Shown here: positions 19,096 through 29,500 of the stretch, piece after piece
How positions within the stretch are numbered: the stretch's first letter is position 1
How the letters are laid out: the number at the start of each line of letters is the position of its first letter
Assembly (NCBI GenBank): GCA_965153355.1
Contig: OZ231128.1
Coordinates: forward strand, 5,766,001-5,830,000
DNA: 64,000 nt
From: Flaccisagitta enflata
Taxonomy: Eukaryota; Chaetognatha; Sagittoidea; Aphragmophora
Direction: 5' to 3'
Position numbers and translations under genes: made by a program
Notes under the pieces: model-generated
The model's database searches: none
What the model saw: the letters and a program-made list of their open reading frames with translations, nothing else
What the model was told of the DNA's origin: nothing

Positions 19096-19129
19096 AGTCC
19101 GGCAGCGCCGAAGGGCAGGCAGCTGCCGG
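19086..19129 (+). promoter_or_regulatory. Candidate -1 ribosomal frameshift signal (gag/pol)
   Basis: GGAAAAC (19086-19092, read G-GAA-AAC in the gag frame) lies directly before the gag TAA. After a 6-nt spacer a perfect 8-bp stem begins: CCGGCAGC (19099-19106) pairs with GCTGCCGG (19122-19129), loop 15 nt. The pol frame is -1 relative to gag and open across the gag stop. The A-site slip AAC to AAA is canonical; the P-site slip is a weaker match, as at the known GGATTTA site. Reinitiation at the ATG at 19134 is the alternative. Confidence 0.65.
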
Positions 19130-19133
19130 TAAC

Positions 19134-21362
19134 ATGGATGATAAAGACCCTAATGATAGTTGCAATAACGAAAACGACGACAATATTACCCCAGACCCAA
19201 AACCCAAATGGCGTTCAATGTTTCACATTTTCCTGAACCACAAGAAAAGGCCCGTTTTAGGCGATTCAGGTTGCACTGGCTCTTGTATGTCGTATGACTA
19301 CTTTGTAAATAACCCTTACCTCAAAAAGTTCTTCACTCCACGAAAAACATGCGGCACGGCCATCAACGGTTCTGACGTGCCTGCCATTGGCGATGTATTC
19401 CTGAAATTTAACCTCCAAAACACCCCCATGTCAATCACTTGCAAAGTCGTCAAAGGTCTAATGGACCCAGTCATCCTAGGCTGGGATTGGATGTCAAAAT
19501 ACGAAGTCAGTCTTGATGCTGGCAAAGGTAAAGTCTTCTTTTGCAATGGGAAAAGTGCCCCTCTCCTCAGTTATGACATGAAAATTCAAGAACCACTTTA
19601 TCGCGTGTACGAAGATCTCATTCTGCCGCCTAGTTCAAAGGTACATGCTCATGTTGAACTTGTCATTAACGGTGACCCCGAAATAAAACAAACTAAAACT
19701 GTGGTCACTGAACCATTTGAGTCAAATGGAGAAAAGTATTGGGCTGCTAGAAGTTGCTCCATTGTTCATGAAAACAAATTTTTAACCGAATTTATCAACA
19801 CATCAACGAAAAATGTGAAAATCCCCGCTGGCAATTTCATTGGTCGTGTTTCATTTGTGGAAGATGAAGAAAGAGTGATCCAGACATTGATGAGCTGCTC
19901 ATTTGACGATGATCTTGGGTGTGAATCACCCTCGACTCGCCCTACCACCTCTTCATCCACCAACAACACCTCTTTCTCCTCCACAAACAACACCTCTCCC
20001 TCCACCAACAACACCTCTTCCTCCACTCCTTCCAACTCCACCACCCAACCCGACGATTCCTCCTTTTACGCCAATACGACAGAGCCAAAAATCGAAATTC
20101 CTCCTGGTGCCAAACTTTTATCATATGACCTATCTGAAATTTGCGAAGAAGCACGTCCTTATAAGGACGAATTGGAAGAAGTCTTGGAAAAGCACAAGAA
20201 AGCATTCAGTGTCCACGATCGCGATTACGGGAAAACTCATTTGATGGAATATCGCGCTCACATGAAAAACCCAGACCAACTTCCACATTCCCAACCCGCC
20301 TATCGCACCACACCAGAAATGAGGAAAGTAATCGATGAACAATGCCACCAAATGCTGGCTGATGGCCTTGTTGGACACAGCAAAAGCCCATGGGCCGCTC
20401 CAATCATGCTGGCCAAAAAGAAGTGTGGTGGATGGCGTTTTCTGACAGATTTCCGAAAGGTAAATGATTGTTGCACAAAAGTTGTTTTCCCGCTCCCAAG
20501 AATCGAAGACTCAATTCACAAGTTGGAAAACCCGAGGATATTCAGTAGTATGGATCTGACGAAAGGCTTCTGGCAATTGCCAGTAGCCGAGTCAGATCGA
20601 AAATTCTTCGCCTTCAGCACAGAATCCATGCACTTAGAATACCTCGTGGCTCCTATGGGCAGCAAAAACAGCCCCAGCTATTTGAGCTCACTCATGCAAA
20701 TGGTGCTCCGCGGCCTTCCCGTGGAACATATCCTGTCGTATTTAGACGACATATTGATCGCCGATACGACAATGGAAAAACACTTGGAGCACCTCGACAA
20801 AGTCCTGGCCGCCTTAGAGGCCGCCGGACTTAAGGTAAATCCTTCAAAGTGCGCTTTTGCGCGGGAATCAGTCGTCTGTCTTGGCCACAAATTATCAAGG
20901 GAAGGAATCTCCCCCGATCCAGCAAATGTGGAAAAGATAAAATCTTGGAAAGCCCCTGACAATGTAAAGAAGTTACGGGCATTTCTCGGCCTTAGTGGCT
21001 ACTATCGCTCCTTTGTCAAAAACTACAGTGAAATCGCAGGTTGTTTGACCGACCTCACTCGCGATGACGCCAAGTGGCATTGGGAAGAAAAGCATGAAAA
21101 AGCGTTTAATTCTCTCAGAGACACGCTTATTTCAGACCAAGTTATGGCTTTTCCTGATTTCAACCAGCCTTTCATCGTGAAAACGGACGCCTCACTAACG
21201 GCCATAGGCTACGTCCTTACTCAGAAGATTGATGGGAAGGAAAAAGTCATATCCTATGGAAGTAAGAAATTGAACGTCACCCAGAGACGAGACGCCGGAG
21301 TACTTATGATAGAGAGTACTTTGCTCTCGTCTCTGGAGTTAGAGCAAATACCCACTACTTGA
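19134..21362 (+). CDS. pol: Pol, first part: protease, reverse transcriptase, start of RNase H
   Basis: 742 codons from the first ATG; the frame is open upstream into gag. Aspartic protease: Asp44 in a GDSG variant, with a VILGWDWM strand about 65 residues later. Connection region with T/S/N-rich spacer at about 260-310. Reverse transcriptase about 365-650, with the SMDLTKGFWQL block and catalytic YLDD (536-539). RNase H starts at Asp685 (KTDAS). The frame then fails: RNase H homology leaves this frame at about 21295, and the stop at 21360 follows out-of-frame sequence. Confidence 0.9.
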   Translation: MDDKDPNDSCNNENDDNITPDPKPKWRSMFHIFLNHKKRPVLGDSGCTGSCMSYDYFVNNPYLKKFFTPRKTCGTAINGSDVPAIGDVFLKFNLQNTPMSITCKVVKGLMDPVILGWDWMSKYEVSLDAGKGKVFFCNGKSAPLLSYDMKIQEPLYRVYEDLILPPSSKVHAHVELVINGDPEIKQTKTVVTEPFESNGEKYWAARSCSIVHENKFLTEFINTSTKNVKIPAGNFIGRVSFVEDEERVIQTLMSCSFDDDLGCESPSTRPTTSSSTNNTSFSSTNNTSPSTNNTSSSTPSNSTTQPDDSSFYANTTEPKIEIPPGAKLLSYDLSEICEEARPYKDELEEVLEKHKKAFSVHDRDYGKTHLMEYRAHMKNPDQLPHSQPAYRTTPEMRKVIDEQCHQMLADGLVGHSKSPWAAPIMLAKKKCGGWRFLTDFRKVNDCCTKVVFPLPRIEDSIHKLENPRIFSSMDLTKGFWQLPVAESDRKFFAFSTESMHLEYLVAPMGSKNSPSYLSSLMQMVLRGLPVEHILSYLDDILIADTTMEKHLEHLDKVLAALEAAGLKVNPSKCAFARESVVCLGHKLSREGISPDPANVEKIKSWKAPDNVKKLRAFLGLSGYYRSFVKNYSEIAGCLTDLTRDDAKWHWEEKHEKAFNSLRDTLISDQVMAFPDFNQPFIVKTDASLTAIGYVLTQKIDGKEKVISYGSKKLNVTQRRDAGVLMIESTLLSSLELEQIPTT
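21295..21362 (+). other. Frame break inside RNase H
   Basis: Between the segment with RDAG (about 21295) and the segment with THYLRH (about 21350) homology to Ty3/Gypsy RNase H changes frame by -1. No known family uses a recoding site here, so a small indel in this copy is likely. A sequencing or assembly error cannot be excluded. Confidence 0.75.
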
Positions 21363-23416
21363 GACATGCCAAATTTCAGATCATCACCGACCACAAACCA
21401 CTGTTATCCTGGCGAAAAGTGGAGCCAAAGAAGGACCCAACTGGTCGCAGGACCAGATGGGCACTTGAACTGGACACCTATACTTTTGATTTGGTGTACA
21501 AGAAAGGGAAGACTCATTGTGACGCAGACGCTATGAGCCGTAGAGGCGACGATGACGAAGAGGAAGCAGAAGACACAGATGACTTCTTTGGTCTCACCTT
21601 CTATCGGGAATATCCAGACGATCCCAATGACGACTTCTTCCTCTTGCTGGGACAGCAAGATGATGAAGATTACCCCATCGTCAAGCTCCACTCCGACAAA
21701 GATGCAAGAAAGAGACTAAAGAGAAAGCAAGATAAAGATCCAATTATTGCTGAGGTCAAAAAGTTCATCAAGAAAAGAAAACGTCTCCCTCGCGATTTTC
21801 CCAGCCCCTGGTACAAACGCAACAACAGATGGCTTGTCTTGAAAGATGGAATCCTCTACAGAAGGTCTTACTCAGAAACTGTCCACTCTAACATCCTCCA
21901 AACAGTCATCCCCGACTCAATGATTGGGGAAGTCCTTGATGAACTCCATGGATCTAAGTTCACCGGTCACCCAAAACTGGAAGACATGAAACTACGCCTT
22001 CAAAGATATGCAATCTGGCCAACTCTCCCAAGTGACGTGAAAGATAAAGTCACAAACTGCCTCATCTGTGACCAATTGCGCCCACAAACTCCAAAACCAG
22101 TCACGCCTCTCCAACAAATTGTGGCCACAAAAGTATTTCAGCATGTCATGTGTGACCTGGTGAGTTTCACAGTGCCAAGTGCTGGTTACAAACATGTGCT
22201 TGTCTTCAAAGATGTATTCTCAGGCTACATCAAGTGCTACAAACTAAGAGACAAGACAAGCCAAGGTGTGATAAGGTCATTTGAAGATCTAGTTTGCTCC
22301 TACGGCCCACCTAAGGTCCTGCAATCGGATAATGGTGGCGAATTCACCTCGAAGCCTTTGAAGGATTACTGCGAACAACTTGGGGTCGATAAGCGAACTA
22401 GCGTCTCATACAGACCCCAGAGCCAAGGGAACGTCGAGAGACAAAACCGATCCCTCATCAGGAGCTTACAAGAACAACTGTTGCAATACAACAAATCTTG
22501 GAGCGAACATCTGCCTTACGTCGAATGGCAACACAACATCAGACCTTTTGCAAAAACGCGTATGAGCCCATTTTATCTCTTCTTTGGTAGAGAGCCCATG
22601 CTGAGCCCATTTTATCTCTTCTTTGGTAGAGAGCCCATGCTCCCATTATTCGCTGATGCAGAGGAAGACACAAAACCAAAAGACATCACGAGTGATCAAT
22701 TTGCAAAAGAGTTCAAAGAGAAATGGGACGAAAGAAATGAAGAGGCAAATCGCCGCGCTAAGGCAAAAAGGAGAGATGAGAAAGAAAGATATGATCGGCG
22801 AGTGAAACACAAGCCATTTCGCGCAGGTGACAGAGCTTGGGAACAGGAGGAGGCCAAATCGAAGAAACTTGATCCAGATTGGAAAGGACCTCTAACAATC
22901 AAATCGCGCCGCCGTAGTCGCGATGGCAGCCCTGGAACAACTTACGATTGCGAACGTCGAGATGGATCAACCTGCCGCAAAAATTATGAGCAACTAAAAC
23001 GCGTCAATGCTAGGTTTGACGAAAATATGAAATTACCACTGGAGCCGAAGAAATCAAAAGGTAGAAGTGTGAGCGAAATCTTGGCCATCATCTGTGGAGC
23101 CCATGACACCAACGCGCAGGTTGCTCCTACTACCGCCCAAGTTGCTCCTACTACCGCCCAAGTTGCTCCTACTACCGCCCAAGTTGCTCCTACTGCCGCG
23201 CAAGTTGCTCCTACTGCCGCGCAAGTTGCTCCTACTGCCGCGCAAGTTGCTCCTACTGCCGCACAAGTTGCTCCTCTACCATCAGTGCTGCTCCTGTGCC
23301 GGCCTGTTGCTCCCACTGCCGCACAAGTTGCTCCTACTAAGCACGTTGCTCCTACTGCCGAGAGAAGGTGCCTTCTACCACCAGTGCACAGTTCTGTGCC
23401 GGCTTCACCTCTGTAG
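21359..23416 (+). CDS. pol: Pol, second part: end of RNase H and integrase
   Basis: 685 codons in the shifted frame; the first ATG is not a real start. It begins with the C-terminal RNase H strands (ITDHKPL). The integrase zinc domain has His197, His204, Cys234 and Cys237. The catalytic core has Asp266, Asp324 and Glu360, an intact DD35E. A GPLTI strand marks the C-terminal SH3-like module. A perfect 39-bp tandem duplication (22564-22641) repeats 13 residues after the core. The end is a degenerate tail of 21-bp repeats; no chromodomain seen. Confidence 0.88.
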   Translation: MRHAKFQIITDHKPLLSWRKVEPKKDPTGRRTRWALELDTYTFDLVYKKGKTHCDADAMSRRGDDDEEEAEDTDDFFGLTFYREYPDDPNDDFFLLLGQQDDEDYPIVKLHSDKDARKRLKRKQDKDPIIAEVKKFIKKRKRLPRDFPSPWYKRNNRWLVLKDGILYRRSYSETVHSNILQTVIPDSMIGEVLDELHGSKFTGHPKLEDMKLRLQRYAIWPTLPSDVKDKVTNCLICDQLRPQTPKPVTPLQQIVATKVFQHVMCDLVSFTVPSAGYKHVLVFKDVFSGYIKCYKLRDKTSQGVIRSFEDLVCSYGPPKVLQSDNGGEFTSKPLKDYCEQLGVDKRTSVSYRPQSQGNVERQNRSLIRSLQEQLLQYNKSWSEHLPYVEWQHNIRPFAKTRMSPFYLFFGREPMLSPFYLFFGREPMLPLFADAEEDTKPKDITSDQFAKEFKEKWDERNEEANRRAKAKRRDEKERYDRRVKHKPFRAGDRAWEQEEAKSKKLDPDWKGPLTIKSRRRSRDGSPGTTYDCERRDGSTCRKNYEQLKRVNARFDENMKLPLEPKKSKGRSVSEILAIICGAHDTNAQVAPTTAQVAPTTAQVAPTTAQVAPTAAQVAPTAAQVAPTAAQVAPTAAQVAPLPSVLLLCRPVAPTAAQVAPTKHVAPTAERRCLLPPVHSSVPASPL
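22564..22641 (+). repeat. 39-bp perfect in-frame duplication in integrase
   Basis: Units 22564-22602 and 22603-22641 are identical, repeating the SPFYLFFGREPML block. This block is normally single in Gypsy integrases. Confidence 0.9.
23115..23345 (+). repeat. 21-bp minisatellite in pol tail
   Basis: GTTGCTCCTACTACCGCCCA-type units (AQVAPTT/AQVAPTA in the pol frame) occur about eight to ten times, interrupted near 23275-23310. Confidence 0.8.
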
Positions 23417-24830
23417 CTCCAGCAGCTGCTGCTTCTGCTGTCACCCACCCCTCTGCACAGCAGCACCTCACACCCCTGCAACTGCTCCTGCAACAGCCTT
23501 GGCCACTCTAGCAATTGCACCTGCTGCACCAACAAATGTTTGTCCTGATCAAACTGCTCCAATTGCCTCTGCTTTGTCAACAGCCGCTGCTCCTACTGTT
23601 GCTCCCCCAGCACCAGCCACTCTCGCAGCCACCACCCCAGCAGCACCAGCAGCACAGACATTTGACACAGCAAATGCATCCACATCTCTCGCAGCAACAG
23701 CTCCTGCAGCGTCTTTAACACCCAAGGCACCTGCAGACCACAATTTCACTTGGCCAACTCCTACAGCAACATCTCGTGCTCCACCTGCTCCTCTGCCCAA
23801 TCCGCTACTCCCTGAGCCTGGTGGGACACCAGCCGACAGAGAGACCGACACGGAAGAGACTAACAGGACTGATAATCGCAAAACTGGGGAAGTTGCTCAA
23901 TACTCACTGGCTAATACTTCAAGTCAAACTAATGAATCAGTAGGTGAATCTTCTTACAACAGTCGGGCTAGTGAATCTGACCCTGCTATGAACACTGGCT
24001 TCTATGAAACCAATGACTCAATTCCAGATGAAATCCGCGCTCTTGCACTACCACCACCAAAATCTCCCAGATATGCTGCAGCGCCGAATTCACCAAACCA
24101 ACCAGAATCCGATACTGAGTCCATCGAGTCACAATCATCTCACTCACCTAACTCGCCTATACCACCACGGCGCGGTCGCTACAAACACCCACCGCCACAC
24201 CCTTTGGTACGCGACCGTTCTCATTCACTCGAGTACTACACTCCCGCCGCTGTTATGATTAATCCAAGATCCAAAAAGGCCGATGACCCTGGTTCTGACT
24301 CAGACTCGCCAACTTATGCACGATCGCGTTTCCTGCCAGAATCTAAAACAGTGAGACGAAAAATCCAACTCCCTGCCGATACTGAATCAGTCACACCCGC
24401 TGACCAATTAGAAGACTTGACCACTGGGGAAGTGGAATCTGACCCTGAAACACCCGTTCCACCACCAGAAACACACAATGCTTTACAAGTGTTCTCATAT
24501 GAATCGTCTTCCTACCTTGTCTCGTCACCAAAAGGCAAAATCCATGTCCCACGAGTGAGAACAGATTTGACCACCGAGCCACAACCAGGCACATCTCAAC
24601 AAGCTCTTGGTCAAAATCCACCCGATCAAAGACAATTACGTACCAAAATGAAAACCACGGGCCACCGAGTACCCTCAAGGCCACCTGACCTCACCTATCC
24701 CACTGACCGGGTCAGCAGAGCAAAATCTTCGATACAAAGGAGAGAGTCAGAAACAGAAACCGACGATGATACCGCTGCTAGGAAAACTTCTCTACCGCGT
24801 GGGCCAGACGGGAGATTTAGAAAGAAATAA
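23417..24830 (+). CDS. S/T/P-rich frame after integrase (possible pol tail or separate ORF)
   Basis: An open frame from 23094 to 24830 overlaps the 21-bp repeats in another phase. Only the part after about 23460 has protein-like composition: Ala/Thr/Pro-rich, then Ser/Asp/Glu-rich with PPRRGRYKHPPPHP and a basic C-terminus (GPDGRFRKK). No family recognised. Since pol stops in the repeats at 23416, an indel there may have cut a longer pol tail. No secretory or membrane segments, so it is not an envelope gene. Confidence 0.45.
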
Positions 24831-26296
24831 TCCACTTCCTACGATGTCAACGGAATTAGCCTTCTCTCTCTGAATAGTATATTCAGAGCACACTGATTTT
24901 ATCATTTACACTTGCCCATTCACTGAAACATGCCTCACAATCGCTTGGTTGTCCGAATTTGTGTCATAACTCTGATAGACATTATAGAGGAAATAAGTGA
25001 AAAATGAAAAACAAACAAAAATCGTAGTTTTCAACTATTTCTTTCTCAACTTAGTGAAATTTAGAATTTGATCCATTCCATGCCCTACTCTCCCACTTGC
25101 CCAACACTTGAAATAACCAAACAAAAGTGACCCATCTGACCGTGAAAGCTCCTCTACACTCCTACTTAACCACCACCCCTCCACATTGTCAATTGCCCCC
25201 CCCCCCTTCGAATCATGATGCCAAATGACAATGTCTGTAGTTTACAGTCTTCTCATTATTCTCCCGGGATCAGCGTAATATTCATCATCAATTCTTTCCT
25301 CTATCAAAGGTGGAAGCCCAATTGCACTTTTCACAAAGATGCCGCTTGCCAAGTATTGGTAATTGAGCACCAGAAGAAACGTAAGAAGAAAAATAAAGAC
25401 AATTCCCGCCTTTGGAAGAGGAAATCAACTCGAATTCAAGATTTAATGGACAAAGAAACCCGACGCGTCGAAATTTCAAGAATAGGTATAGTGAATGCTA
25501 ATTGTCAAAATGCCGCAAGATTGAAATTCTACAATTCGCCTTGGATGTTTGTATGAATGGAAGGCCAGCGAAATCGCGTGAGAGAAAGGTTAGAATTGTG
25601 TTAAACTTTTCCACATTTGATTCTCTTCCCGGGAATGAGAAAATGAAAACCAGTTTTTCTTGTTTGTTTTGGCGACAAACGCCAATGAGCTAATCACTTA
25701 ACCACATTCTACACCACATCTCAGAATAATGACGCGTTTGGGGGACCCAATCCGTTTCATCAAGTTCCACTTTGGATTCATTTGTAGCTAGAAGAACAAA
25801 AGCAAAACCCGAATCGGCAAAGAAAGAAACTTAAGTGCTGTTGTGAAAGAGAAAAACGGACAAAAATTGGAAGTTGTAAAAGTGACATTGAGATCCGTTG
25901 TACTGAGATCATGATTCAATTACATGTGTTAAAACGCCTGAGTTTATGATGGAATCGCAAAATTCAGTGTTAAAAATTTAGAAAGAAAAATGCGTTTTGC
26001 TGCTGAGAATCATGTCACATGTCCATTTCTACGTCCTTGTTTCAGGAGTTAGAATTTTTAGAAAAAGGTTTGTCATTCAAAAACAGACATACACGCAAAC
26101 ACACACACATTCAGAAATAACACTCATTCCGATTACCGGCGCCACGATTACCGGCGCTACGCTACCGGCGCTACGTTTACCGGCGCTACGTTTACCGGCG
26201 CTACGTTTACCGGCGCTACGTTTACCGGCGCCACGATTACCGGCGCTACGTTTACCGGCGCCACGTTACCGACGACGGCGCCGCCTCTTGATGTCC
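24831..26296 (+). other. Non-coding stretch before the exonuclease module
   Basis: 1.4 kb without a convincing ORF. 26131-26275 is a minisatellite of about 16 bp (TTTACCGGCGCTACG). Sequence shared with copy A begins at 26296. Confidence 0.6.
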
Positions 26297-26561
26297 GTCT
26301 CCCGATCATCGTCGTCACTCTAACAACAAATTAAGTGTTGGTCTCCTCGCTTAAAAAGTAAGAGCTAGGAATCATTGAATGGGGAAGTTGTTACTTCATC
26401 CTTTCCTTTTTCCCCTCTGCCAATGAAAGAGAAAAAGGAAAAAGGGGAGATTGCTAATCGAGTTTCAATGAAAAATCTTGACATGTTATTCAACGTCGCA
26501 ATCACACAACACTTACAAAATATATGTTATCCTTATATTAAAATGTCAAAACCTAAAATTT

Positions 26562-26572
26562 CTTGATTTCAG
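26562..26572 (+). promoter_or_regulatory. Candidate 3' splice site before exonuclease ORF (copy B)
   Basis: TTCTTGATTTCAG ends at 26572, 24 bases before the ATG in an ACCATGG context. Conserved in copy A. It would let an ORF 12 kb from the LTR promoter be expressed from a spliced subgenomic RNA. Confidence 0.6.
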
Positions 26573-26596
26573 CTCTTCTTTGGTTGTGTATCAACC

Positions 26597-29500
26597 ATGG
26601 AGGGTTCGGCGACGGAGAGACCGAAGATGATCCAGCGCCCGGCTGGAATGTCCGACGATGAAGACGACGACGAGGGCGATATCATCATCGAGGTCGAGGA
26701 AGATATCTGGGACGATACTGATCCAACGCAGATTCCGTTGGACACAAATCTCAATGATCTGCCAAAACACAACAAACCATGGCCGCGAAATAAACAATCT
26801 GACGGCGACAGATACAATGAAAAAGAAGCAGAGTGGGAAAGCCAACACTTTGAAGTCCACACGCTCGACAAATCTCGCTACCAGAAAATTCGCCGTCATG
26901 ACGTTGCTGAACGGGAATGCAGGAAAATGATTGAGGAAATTAACAAAAGCAAGGATCCTCTCATCTGGTGCGGATTCGACACCGAACGCGATGGATGTAC
27001 TTTCCAAATTTCATTCAAGCTCAGCAACGGCTATGAAAGGAATGTGTTGTTCCAAATGAAAACGAGGGACACAAAACGCGGCCATGTCCTCGAAAACGAT
27101 GTTCCTCCGGCTATGAGAGAACTCTTCAGCCTTCCGCAATTCGCGTTTGTCGGGAAAGAAATTAGGAACGACATCAAAACCGCCGCCGATATTCTCAAAA
27201 TCGACGACGCCACGCGTGACCGAATACGGTACGTCGAGATGGACCAATTGTTCACGTTTGCCTTCAACCTCACTCAATCCGCGGCAAAGGCGCGTGAATA
27301 CATCAGTGGAATGCAACTGCCAAAATTCACAAAACACTACTGGAGCTGCATCTGCCCAGCCGGCCTAAAATCCATTGTCCGTCTGGCGTATCCAGACAAA
27401 ACGATGGAAAAACGCTCCATTCACCGAAATCAACACAACAATTTCGACGAAAGGCACGGCACGCTGAAAGAAGGTGAACTTCACTACGCCGTCCTCGACG
27501 CCTTCCTTTCACGTGAGGCTACGTTGAAGATCTGCAACGAAATTCTCGGCGTCCAACCAAAAAGATTTCTTCGTATCTACGGCAGCCCGAACGATCTCGT
27601 CGACGACACCATCGTCAAAATCCTCCGCGCCGTTGAGAAAAGAAACTTTGTGAAAGTTCCATCACACGCAAAGGCCGAAGCCAAACAAATGTATGAAAAC
27701 CTCAAATGGCTTCCACAACACTTCGGTCGTGTTCTCTACGTCCTCCGCCGATGGATCAAGAAGAGAAACGTCGCGTGTGGGTTCATGAAAGGCGACCGAG
27801 AAGGCCGGAAATGCAGACCCTTACGCGTCGCACTCCACAACATCACTTGGAGCACATACTGCCACAATGAAGTTCTCGACGAGGAAGATCGGATCCGTCG
27901 GAGGCCGCCGCCAAAATCGGAAGAACCGAGCGAGCCGCTTCGTGAAAGGAGGCGGTTTGAACCGCCAGTGGATGATGGGACGTGGGGCGACTGGGATGAT
28001 CCGGCGTTGTCCTCCAAGGTCACCCCAGAAGAATACAAAGCCGCCACCGCCGCCGCTTCAACTTCCTCCGCTGCCGCGTCTTCCTCCACAACCACCACCA
28101 CCACCACCTCCACCGATTCCTCCTCCGACTCCACCGCCGCCGTTATCGATAGTGTCGTTTTCCCAATCGACCAAACGAAAGTGATCCGCGTGATCACCAC
28201 AGAATCAGACGCGACGCCGTCGGGCGATTCCAACAACGAAGACGACGACAACGTCGATAACACCGTCAACGCCGCCGATGGTGATATCGAGGGAGGTTGG
28301 ATGGTCGTGGATGAAGTTGATGTAGGTGATGATGATGTTGGTGACGCCGGGGATGACGTTAACGACGTTGTCGCCAACAACCGAGTCGTCGTTGCCGCCA
28401 CCACCCTCAACGCGGTCAACAACGACGACGACGATGATGATAACGGCGCCGCCACCGCCGCGGTCGCCTCCATCAACGACAACGATTCCGACGCCGCCGC
28501 CGCCGCAGTCGCTTCCAACGACGACGACAAGTCCGTCGTCGCCTCCGCCAACGCCGCGGGAAAGGAATCGATGGACGTGGACGATGATTCCACCGCCGCC
28601 AACGCCGCGGAAAAGGAATCGATGGACGAGGACGATGATTCCACCGCCGCCGCTGCCGCGATGAAGGAATCGATGGGTCATGATGATGTTTCCGCCGCCG
28701 CTGCTGCCGCGACGAAGGAATCCGAGGATGATGATGACGCCTCCGCCGCCAACGCCGCGGATGAAGAGTCAACGGATGATGCCGGAACTGCCACCGACGA
28801 TCCAGCCCAAGCCGTCGATGGAAACGACGACGACATCCTCGTGGTCAAAGTGGCGCAGGCAGAGAAACAAGACATGAGGTTAGACGACGAGGAAGAAACA
28901 GTTGTTGAGGATCAACAACTAAAGCCCGCTCCATCAGCATCGACGACGGGTAAGAAGAAAAGAAAGTGGATGTCTGATAAGTGCACAGTTGTCAGTGAAT
29001 CTGAATCGGATGATGACTCTAATCATAACCACCACTCTTCTTCCATCCTCAAACCTGCAGAAGCGAGCTCTTCTACTTCTCTTGCTTCCTCTTCCTCTGG
29101 CTACTCCTCCCGCTCTGAGCCTCTTCCTGTTCCTCCTCCTCCTCCTCCTCGACGTCCTCCTCTTCTTCCCACTCCTTCTCGCTCTGCTCCTTCTCTTTCT
29201 TCCTCACACCAAGCCACCATCTCCACCTCCTATGCACGCAACACCCTACCGAAACCTCATGCACCTAGAAAAACCCAACCTGGGTGTGTGAATCCACCCT
29301 CGGAGGGACGTCAGGTGGACGTGGCGCGACTGACGAAGAAGCTGACGAACCCGTATGGTCGAGATCTGCGGGATATCATCAAAGAATTTAAGACCGACGA
29401 TCACGACAAAAACGTAGTGAATTTCATCACCGCGCTTGCCGGCCAACCGAGAATCGAAGGGAAGAAGAAGGCGAATGCGGAAATGGCGAAAATCATGGTA

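Noticed and set aside
23094-23416. N-terminal 107 codons of the 578-codon frame as a hydrophobic leader (LLLLPPK)
   Set aside because: This is the 21-bp pol-tail repeat in another phase, so not a signal or membrane segment.
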